Below are positions 55,309 through 64,000 of a stretch of DNA of 64,000 nt, in pieces; the first letter of the stretch is position 1, and each line of letters starts with the position of its first letter. Below the pieces are notes generated by a model. It saw nothing but the letters and a program-made list of their open reading frames with translations. It was not told the origin of the DNA and ran no database searches. Source of the stretch: Toxotes chatareus (Eukaryota > Chordata > Actinopteri > Toxotidae); the NCBI GenBank assembly GCA_016801885.1, contig CM028882.1, positions 18,741,047 through 18,805,046 of the forward strand. Reading direction: 5' to 3'. The position numbers and the translations under genes were made by a program.

Positions 55309-55871
55309 TACTGCTTTCACAGGTGGCCTGTTATTATATAATGATAAGCCCAAAGCCTCACACACATTAGCTGTGTCCCCTCTGGAGCTTATACTGAATA
55401 TCTATATACAATTCAGATGCCTACATAGGTGTTTGTGCACTGTAATATAATGTATGTTTGTATCTGAGAGCATGTGCAAGCAGTTATGTTTGTGTTTTGT
55501 AGCGGGCTTGCAGTTTTTAATCTGACAAATTGATGTTTATTTGGTTTGGCTTGGTGTAAGAGAGAGAGAGAGAGTATGAGTCTGAAATCAGATTTTAGCC
55601 TAAATGTACCATAAATTTAAGTAACAACTTTTTGAACTTTGCTATTGTGTTCAGACTTTACCTGATGGCCACTCCGATGAGATCAGGGCCAAGTAAAGTG
55701 ATGGCCCATTTGTAAAAACCCAGTGACTGCAAAGCATGTGTTTCTGTGTGCGTAAGCGCGTGCCAGCCTGTGACCAAGAGGGACCACCGGGGAAGGAAGG
55801 GCGGTCCTGAGAAAGGGACAAGAGACACGACAGGCTTTCAACCTGGTCACAATCGTACGGGCTGTGCGCAA

Positions 55872-55922
55872 TAAAAAACAAAACAAAACAAAAAACAAAC
55901 AAAAAAAACAAAACAAAAAAAA
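55872..55922. repeat. A-rich (AAAAC)n tract
   Basis: A-runs separated by single C, roughly AAAAC units; possibly a retroposon tail but no body is recognised. Confidence 0.85.
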
Positions 55923-56037
55923 CGGACAAAGTGGAATAATGCGGGTGGTATGAAGGAAGACCTGCATCTTTATTGTGTCTTCAAAATGACCAGTTACAAT
56001 TTGCATGACACAGGGCCAACAGACCAGCCTACATGGC

Positions 56038-56044
56038 TATAAAA
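56038..56044 (+). promoter_or_regulatory. Possible TATA box
   Basis: TATAAAA just left of the CpG-rich patch, correctly oriented for a plus-strand transcript. Weak evidence alone. Confidence 0.25.
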
Positions 56045-56069
56045 CGTCAATTAATCTTCTTTGAGCTTC

Positions 56070-56684
56070 TGACGAATCCCTTCATTTTTTTCCCTTTTTT
56101 CTTTTCCTGTCAAAACTATTAATAGCGCTTAGGCTTTCTCCTCTCCGATGCACATTCTCATGAAATGTCGCTGCGTAAAAATAGAAATACAGTTGTCCAT
56201 AACTGGCACCCATTGACACAATAGCTCCAGTTCGAGAGACGTAGCTCCTCCCAATGTATGTGTGAGAGAGAGTGTGTGTAGCGGGTGGGTGACAGCTGGG
56301 CTCGCTGCGCTCCGCTCCAGTCTGGTAAGAAGCTTCATCTCCAAATAGGATGACCGTCGGCGTTTGTGGAAGGGACTGCGTTCAGCTCCGTAGCTAGTTC
56401 TGGGACACCCGGTTGGTTCCATCCGTTCAGCTTACCTGAGGGAGTTTAAAAGCCAAAACGTCATTTTTTTTTCTCTCTAGTGTGGATTTCCGATGGATAT
56501 TCCGATTTGAAGAGGTGTGATTTGAGCGCGGCATGTAACAAAAAGAAGCGCATGAGAAAAGTAGCGCTCGTATTGTTATTCTGAAACGAGCACCGTCTGA
56601 ACTGCTTTGAGAGCCACATCTCATGGATTACTAAAAGACAGAGCTGTGTAACCACTCCGAGGCATATCCATTCATGAGCTGAAG
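56070..56684 (+). other. Candidate non-coding first exon and promoter of an unidentified divergent gene
   Basis: A CpG-rich patch (tens of CpG in about 700 bp, while flanks have few) ends with GAGCTGAAG followed by donor gtaagatt at 56,685. The last ATG before the donor meets a stop after two codons, so a coding start would be in a later exon. The left limit is a guess from the TATA-like element. A minus-strand donor-like CTCCCTCAG|gtaagctg at about 56,437 is an alternative reading. By human synteny (DTWD2 lies head to head with DMXL1, SEMA6A beyond) those are candidates, but no coding sequence of either is visible. Confidence 0.35.
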
Positions 56685-57824
56685 GTAAGATTTCTTTGTT
56701 TATTTCAAACTTTAGGTGCGCTCATAGCCTGTCCCAGTCTTTCTCCAGCTCCGGAGGCTTGTTTTCTGTACAGCCAGGCTACCGGGCGACAAGTGCACAA
56801 GCTTCACGGGGTTACTTTATCAACTCCGGGCGATTTCGCGTATTTATAGTGCATTTTGAAAGTTATAAAATAACAGAAAGTGATTTTTTTCAATTGAAAT
56901 GAAAACTGCGACGCTTTCCTACAAGATAAATACCTTCTGCCGATATAAACAGACCACAGTTTCATGCGTAATTCCTCTTATGCTGTTTACCCATATAGAT
57001 TAAAGAAGTGTCAGTCTCATAGGACCTATTACAGATCACACTGAGGCGAGACATAAGCAAAACAATGCCAGTATTATTCCGGAGAGCAGGTACATGTGCG
57101 GCAAATGAGAAACATACTTGTGGGAACTTGCAGGACTCGGACCTCCGGCCAACGCTTCCGCCCCCCCCCGAAATATCGTTGACTCCCTAAAGATGTCATA
57201 AAACTGCAGCCACAAAACTACCAGTTGTGGATTTAAAATAAAAATGAAAAATTACAGGAGTTATATAAGCCTAATAACATTTTCATGCCCGATTTGTTAT
57301 GAAAACGCATAAACACTGAAGTGTTTGCTCCATTATTACGGTGCATGATGGGATTTTTATTTGCCATTTATTTTTTTCACGATTGAAAATTCAGAATTAG
57401 AGCAGCAGTTTACACGTAGACTAATGATGTAGCCTGTTTCTCTCGATTTTCATTCTTTCTCTAAAACTTTAACTCCCTGAATTGCATAGATTTGATGTAA
57501 ATTATTTAGTCATTTTAGATTTTTATTGTTCTTAAGTGAGACCTTTCCTGTCCCTGTTCCCCACACACACGCACACACACATTGGCTAGGGTGTGTTCAG
57601 GGATTTCAAGCTTCCAGGAGGTGGAGTGGTCACTATTACTCTGATCCAAAAGATCAATCAAATGTTTGTAATTCTGACCAGAAGACAAAATTGTAGCGGT
57701 CTTAGAAGTGGATTTGCCACAAATGAAGTGCTGCTGCTTTAACAAGCTGGGAGAGGAGATAGAGGCCTCACAAACCACATCCAGCAGCCTGACTGCCAAC
57801 ACCCAGTCACTCCCAGTGGCTTCC

Positions 57825-57850
57825 CTCTCCTCTCCTCTCCTCTCCTCTCC
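57825..57850. repeat. (TCTCC)n repeat
   Basis: About five TCTCC units, followed by further CTCTCC-like degenerate copies to about 57,880. Confidence 0.9.
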
Positions 57851-58707
57851 AGTCCTCTCCCCTGCTCCCTTCTCCTCTCCCAGTATAGAAGACCCCCTCC
57901 AGAGGCACTGGGAAAAGCTGGAAAAAGGATTTGGCAACTCTAAATGTGGGTTATAGATTAGGAAATGTGCAAGGGTGATGATAGAAATGGGTGAATCTAA
58001 GGAGTACTGAATGCCCACAGCACAATATGCCTCTTGTCAGCTGATTTTCAGCAGCAGCACATGGTGTTTTGGTAACATGATTCTAGTACCAACCTTGAAA
58101 AAAAAAAGAAAGAAAAAAGATAGTTTCATGTTTTCAGGTTTCATGCCTGCTCTGAGTGGAACGGGTTCTGTATTTCATCTGTTTTACCTGAAATCACTGG
58201 AAATATTTGGTACTCCTGTGCACGTTGTGTTTTTTCATCTGTTACCTTATGTTGTTTTGCAGCCAGTATACCGTGCTGGGGATTTTGCATAGATCTTGAA
58301 TGTGAAATAGCAGAGTGTTTTAACATCTTACCACTGCTCCTCCTACAACATTAGCCTCAAGGCATTCAAATGTCCTGGAGGCATTTTTTGAGATCTTGCA
58401 CGGGCTGTAAATCCCACCACACTGTTTCATAAAGGCTACAACTCCACAAACCGGAGTGCTAATCCGGTTATTAACACTTTATACACTGACATGTTGCGTT
58501 GCTGATACATGAATTACAGCATGATTACCTTTGTGACAGCAGCCTGCCTGTTCTCCTCCTGGAGAGGCAGAATAGAGCAAAGCGACCAGAGTTGTTGCTT
58601 GTATTTGGAGCAATGCTCTGTGGAGCGTTTGATCCGCCGATCCCCTAACAATAGCAATGGGGACGGCATTGTGTGTGACTGATGGTGAATTTGTCACACT
58701 GTATATA

Positions 58708-58708
<1 letters not shown>

Positions 58709-58760
<52 letters not shown>
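58709..58760. repeat. Compound (GT)n(GA)n microsatellite
   Basis: About nine GT units run directly into about 17 GA units, with degenerate GA continuing to about 58,790. Confidence 0.95.
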
Positions 58761-61199
58761 CAGAGAGAGAAAGAGAAAGAAACAGAGAGAGTTAGTATTT
58801 ACCTTTGCCAGTTAAGGACAAATGCAGTTGCAGGCTGAATATAGTAGATTTGAATAATTGATAAATGGTTTTGCTACTGTTCAAATGAATTGGCCTTCTA
58901 TTGTAAACAACGAGACCGGTCAGCTGCTGTTAACCACTGGTCCTCATCCCCTTAGTGTCAATACCCGGCATTCAATAGTGTGTGTATTTATGCATATTTT
59001 ATAAAAGCCATGTTTTATTGATGCACGTCCTTGGTGTGTGGGCTGGTGCTTTTTTTTTTTCTGGAAACAATTAGAGTGTGAGAAAGCATCAAACCCCTCT
59101 CACTCATCTGCATGTGATTTATTGATGCTTAACCCATTTTCCAGATTTCACATCTTACCAAATTGCTGCTGCTTCAATTACACTGTCTTAACGCTAAATC
59201 TGCTCTAGTAGTGGAGTATTTAAAAAAATATAATAGTGAGCTGTGTATGTTTTGGCACATTTTGTTTTAGAAATACAGGTCAGCATAATCAAATACGCTT
59301 GTATTTTAATGGAACTGCTCATCACAGGTGTTACATGGCACATTTGCTGATTTTAGCTGTACTCAAGTTGACTGTTGTGATTCACAGGGTGAAAAAAAAA
59401 GAAACAGGAAGGTATTGTAACCTGCTAAAACAAATTACACAACTCCCCGTCTGTATAAACAGTTTTCTACGGAACCTCTTGCTGCTCCATCACTTTTATT
59501 TTTTTGGGTATGATTTCCTTTACCCTCTGAATTTGAACTCATTATTTGATAAATGCTTAAATTTTATTTAAGAAAACATACTGAATGATATTATACAGTT
59601 AGAGAGGAGATGGCAGTATACCTGTGTCTAAATTCTTAAGTAATGTTTGATTTTCTAAAGAGCCAGCAGTTTATTTGCACACTACCCCCCATCCTTTCTA
59701 GATAAGTTGAAACACGTCACCCCCTGTTTATAGGCGATGATGAATGATATTCACTGTACTATAGGGATCTAATATTTTTCATCATACAGTATGGTCCAGT
59801 GTGCTCTATTCACAGCATGGCTTGTTGAAAATGTAATCACTCGCTAATCACTTGCTTCAGCGTGTTGGTCCGTGTTCTCTCTGTCTTTCACACACACATG
59901 CATGGATGCATGTTGTTCCAGTTTCCAAGTTGCATTGTGTTTTTCTCACTGGCTGCTTTCTCCCACTTAGCCTTAACCCTTCTGCTGCCTATAAATGACT
60001 ACAGTGCATCCACTGAGTTAACCGTTAGGGCGTTAAGCATTCTTCATACTCGTTACATTAGCATAATTGATTGCGCGTGTTTTATGTGCCAAGAAAGCCA
60101 GAGGCATGAAGGACCAAGCAAAAGGCTTATTTTGGGCAGGGCGCCGCAAGTCAGCAGCAGAATTGGCTGAGTGTCTGTTGGTGTTTTGGCTGTTGGTCCT
60201 TGGCAGAGGTTTGTTGTTAGAAATTAAGTGAATTAGAAAGTGATAGCCAGCCCATCTAGGAGAAGATTGTTGAGGAGCCAAACTTTGTCACAAGCGCCAA
60301 ATGAAAAGGCGTAGACAGAAACATTTAAAATCAACTGATAACATCAGTTGTCTCCTCATGGAAATTTTGTATTTTAAACACTTAGTGTGTGTGACATTAA
60401 CATGTGGTAATACCTTTGTTGCAGCTGAGTTTGGTTGCCTGTCATTACTCAAATGGAATGGAAAGGAAATGCATTTGCAGGGATAATCCAAAAGCAGCCA
60501 GGCTTTGTGTGATTGCCTGGGAGATGGATGAATGACTGGCCTTGAAAAGAACCAAGGCTTGTACTACAGATCAGATGATGTAAATTGTGGTACACAGCAT
60601 AAAAATATGATGTCCTAGTTCCCGTCCTACTGTTGTGCTCTTACAGGTGAGAGGAGCCAGCTGTGAGTCATGGAGACAGCCGCAGTCTGTTAAGACTCAT
60701 TAGGGCCGCATCCACTGCTGTATCTGTGGTAATTTCTGTGGTTAGGTTGCTTGTTGGCAGCAAATAAGGAGGTGTGTGTCATGCTGATGTTAAGCATCAG
60801 GAAAACTCTACCGCCTCTTCGTTTGCTCCTTTAGCCCTAACTCTGCCTACAACACACTGTGTCTATGTGTCTGTGTGAGGTGTGTAAGTCAGACTCTTTC
60901 CCATTTTCTGTGCGTGTAGTACCACAAAGCGCTGAGGGTGGTTAATGTGTGTGTGCTGGTTGGGGGTGGTGCTGGTGGTGGGGGGCTTAAGTGTGTGTAC
61001 TCACAGTGTGTACTCTCTGTGACTATGCGTGCATGTTTGCGTGGTGTTGTTCGAGTGCATCTGTCCCTCCTCCCCAGGCCCCAGCGACTGGCACTGCATC
61101 TCTCATCTATTAATCATAGAGAGCGCTTTTTCTCTCATTCCGTTGCCATAGTTTCAGGACCTGAGACAGTGTTGGGGTGCCTGGCTGCCTAGAGAGAGG

Positions 61200-61290
61200 A
61201 GAAGTGAGAGGAAGAGGAGGAGGAGAAGAGGAGGATCTGAGAGGAGGAAAGGAGAGGAAAGGAAAGGAAAGGAAAGGAAAGGAAAGGAAA
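61200..61290. repeat. Polypurine tract with (GGAAA)n
   Basis: About 90 bases almost purely purine on the plus strand: irregular GAGGA at 61,200-61,253, then about seven GGAAA units at 61,254-61,290. Confidence 0.93.
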
Positions 61291-62744
61291 GAGGTGTGAC
61301 TATGGAGGAAATGAAATAAACAGTGTAGCGAAGGGAAGGCGGAACAATTGAAACAGAGCAGAGGAGGAGAGAGTGGAAGTGATTGAAAGAGCAATGGCAG
61401 GCTAACACACCGAGCAGGTCCTCACACCATGGATGAGTATGCTTCAAGAACCAAAATGGATTCCATTTTTATCTCAGCAGTGAACCCTCTATCTCCTTCT
61501 GTGAATGCATCTTTTCAGTCTCTCTCACACACATATATATAAACTCTGTCCATCTCTCTGCTCTCTCCTTCCTAAAGACAGCAGAAAAATATTTTCACAG
61601 TAGGCATCTTGTGAGCAGTGCGCTCATTGGGCTGGTGCATCTCCATTATTTTGAGCGGCTGTTATTTCACCTTGCTTTATAATGGAAAAGCTTTCCATTG
61701 AGCTGAGATGGAAGATGGGGCAGGGCCTCCTGTTTCATGCTCAGTTGGATGTTTTGATGGTAAATCATGCTGAATTCATGTGTTATTCAATGATGGATTA
61801 CTACGGAAATTGACCACTATGGAAATTTCCAAGGCCGGGAATACTTCTTCCTATCAAGCCCTGTCTCTCCATCTCTGTCTCTTTGTATTTATCTGTCTGT
61901 CTTTCTCTCTTTCTTCCTTTTCCTGTCCTGTTTTCTTTCTCTCTACCTTCCTCCACATTTAGATTTTCTTCCCTCTGTGCAGAAGGAATAATGAACATGC
62001 GCTGTTACTTTCAGAGAAGCAGTTCTTGTTTTGGCTGTAGGCTTTGTACCTCCCATATGACCTCATAATCTCATTTGGGTCTTTTAATGGCTAACCATGC
62101 ACTAATGTGGTGGTTGTATTATCGCCCTGTCTCATCACATCATGCCCTGCTTGTGAGCATTTCCAATGGGAGCTTTTAGAAAGTAGGCAACTGACAGCAC
62201 TGTAATCATGGGATTCTCAGCACACACAACCACCTTTCACTCAAATACACACTTCACTCGATACACAATTACACATCACTCATACTCACATAAAAGAGAC
62301 ACATGTAAGTACACATTCATGCAACAGGGCAGTTTTTTCTATGTAAGTAAGGGGGGGGAGGAGAAATAAAGAAAGCTTATCATTGTTACAGTGGCACACA
62401 CAATTAGTGCCAATGGGCATGCACCCAAGAACACCTGATTGAAGAGTACTCTGTGTAATTCTCCCTTCACCACGTATGGACTTTCTGTGGGGGAATTACC
62501 ATTATGGGACAGAAGGACAAAGGAAGAAGTGAGAGGGTGTGTTTGCACTTCATGCTGATGGCATCGAGGTGCTTTTGTGCCTTTGAAGTGATGGGATTGC
62601 AGGTGACTTCATAGCGGTCGCATTCTCAGGTGCAGCAGGTGAATTAATCCATGTGGGGGATGGGGTAAAGGTGTGTGTGTGTGCAAATCCGCTGCTTTAA
62701 TGCTCCTGAGTATCCGTGGAAGCAGGCATGCATGGCTGTATGTG

Positions 62745-62765
62745 CGTGTGTGTGTGTGTGTGTGT
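62745..62765. repeat. (GT)n microsatellite
   Basis: About ten GT units in a longer GT-rich stretch (62,670-62,790). Confidence 0.9.
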
Positions 62766-64000
62766 ACATGCATGTGTGCATGTGCATCAGTCATCAAAGC
62801 AGAGGAAAGCCAGTGTGTAAGGTGATCTGTATGCTCATGGCAGAGCAGCAGTCATACTCTCCCAGAGGCTATAAGCCTCGGTGAATGTGGAACAAGCCGC
62901 TTCTTCTTCCAAAGCCCCACTGCTGGTTTCCACACGTGGGCCAAACGAGGCTAGACAGATTTAGTTTATTATCCATGTTTCTGGATTTCCTCAGCAGCAA
63001 CATTTCTGTTCAAATTGTCTGTCGACAGGGATATAGTTTCATATAATCTAATATTGCTTTATATCCCGTGATGCAAACATTTGTTAGCTGGCAGGAAGAG
63101 CTCGGCTCAAACAAGCATAGACTGATATCCTAGACAGCAGGTAATTTGTAACAACCATCCCTAGCTCATCTGACGCACTGATGATGATGATAGATGGCTG
63201 CAGTTGGCCCTGGGTGAATATTAATTATTTCCAGGTGACTGGTAAATCTTTACAATGAGGTGTAGTTACTCTTACACATAAACATGAAACATAATAGGGG
63301 AAGACTTGAACATTCAGCCATATGTAACCAATCCAAACAGTTTAGATAAGTTGTGCATATTAGTAGCTAATACCTGAAATCTCGCACAAGCAACATTATT
63401 TTAGTTTATATTCACAGAGTTTCTTACAGCAAATAGGAAAACACAGGCTACATGTGTTTCTTCAGAGTTTGCCTCAAACCTTGTTAAGAAATCAGTCCTC
63501 TCCCGGTCACAGTGGCTGGCAGACTACAAGTGATTCCCCCGAGGGTCCTCTATTTCAAAATCCAATCAGGCAGAACTCAGAACAATATTACCTCTGTGTG
63601 TGTGTGTACATTTATTACATAGCTAATGAACAAATTGCAGCCATGTGGCATGGCCTGGTGGCGTGGCTGGTGAAAAAAGAAACACAGACAGCCTCACACA
63701 CCACACACACACTCCAGTCCCCAGCCACCGTCTTCCCCCTTTTCACCACAACACACACACATGTATACACACACGCCCAACCACAAGGCCCCCAGTGTTC
63801 TTGGCCTGTCTGCCCATCAGCTCATGCGGAGCGCTGGGCTGGGAGTACTTATCATCACTCTGCTGAGTGGAGGCCTCACAAAGACCCACTCACATCACAG
63901 ACACATGCACACACACATTCATGCACACAATTCAGTCAGCACAGGGAGACTGCTCAGTATAGTCAGTGCTGCTGGACTGATTAAATGTATGGTGTGACAG

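Larger units (their letters stand above)
54011..56030. other. Intergenic, simple repeats only
   Basis: Contains the CA/CG tract at 55,267-55,308, a GA repeat at 55,559-55,574 and an A/C-rich tract at 55,872-55,922. No exon recognised. Confidence 0.65.
56685..63811 (+). other. Probable first intron of the divergent gene, or intergenic
   Basis: No exon with recognisable similarity. Holds several simple repeats (57,825, 58,709, 61,254, 62,745) and otherwise mixed-composition sequence; some blocks (about 59,990-60,300) look less degenerate than their surroundings. Confidence 0.4.

Noticed and set aside
57515..58018. 167-residue minus-strand ORF
   Set aside because: Includes the translated TCTCC repeat (GEERRGEERE-like) and lacks any recognisable domain.
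63454..63984. 176-residue plus-strand ORF at the right edge
   Set aside because: Composition is driven by CA repeats (HTHTH, TTHTH) and no motif or homologue is recognisable.
1..64000. CRISPR arrays, prokaryotic operons, or endogenous viral genes
   Set aside because: No direct-repeat/spacer arrays, no closely packed ORFs with ribosome binding sites and no retroviral-type coding blocks were seen; the coding signal is a spliced vertebrate gene.

Overview
The window is vertebrate nuclear DNA, almost certainly from a teleost fish. It is AT-rich, has GT-AG introns, many CA/GT microsatellites, a tRNA-derived SINE and several interspersed-repeat families that I recognise as typical of teleost genomes. 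There is no prokaryotic, viral or CRISPR-like architecture. One protein-coding gene can be demonstrated; the rest is introns, repeats and intergenic sequence.

Left two thirds (about 1-42,400, minus strand): a DmX-like 1 gene (dmxl1, rabconnectin-3 family). I rebuilt it exon by exon: a non-coding exon 1 near 42.0-42.3 kb, the start codon at 40,346 in exon 2, and forty further coding exons down to position 318. All reading phases agree across the 41 complete introns, giving 8,258 coding bases (2,752 codons plus two bases). The gene runs off the left edge; the last part of the C-terminal WD40 propeller, roughly 280 residues judged by the mammalian protein as I remember it, lies outside. The product is a giant WD40 scaffold with a Rav1-type central domain. 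Its family works with WDR7 and ROGDI in assembling and regulating the V-ATPase. The paralogue call (dmxl1 rather than dmxl2) rests on the MNLHQ start and the block around residues 1861-1890.

Middle (about 42.4-56.0 kb): intergenic, no gene seen. It holds repeat fragments of one teleost family, a long CA tract at 50.4 kb and other simple repeats.

Right (about 56.0-64.0 kb): a CpG-rich patch at 56.1-56.85 kb ends in a clean plus-strand splice donor at 56,685. It looks like the promoter and non-coding first exon of a divergently transcribed neighbour, with the remaining sequence as its first intron. I could not identify that gene.

The points most worth a second look are all in dmxl1: an 84-bp intron that is stop-free and a multiple of three; one GC-AG intron among otherwise GT-AG introns; a TG/CG tract next to the 3' splice site of a frame-preserving exon; a ZNF143/THAP11-like promoter element; a CLEAR-type E-box in intron 1; and upstream ORFs in the leader. 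I found no sign of a wholly new biological system.
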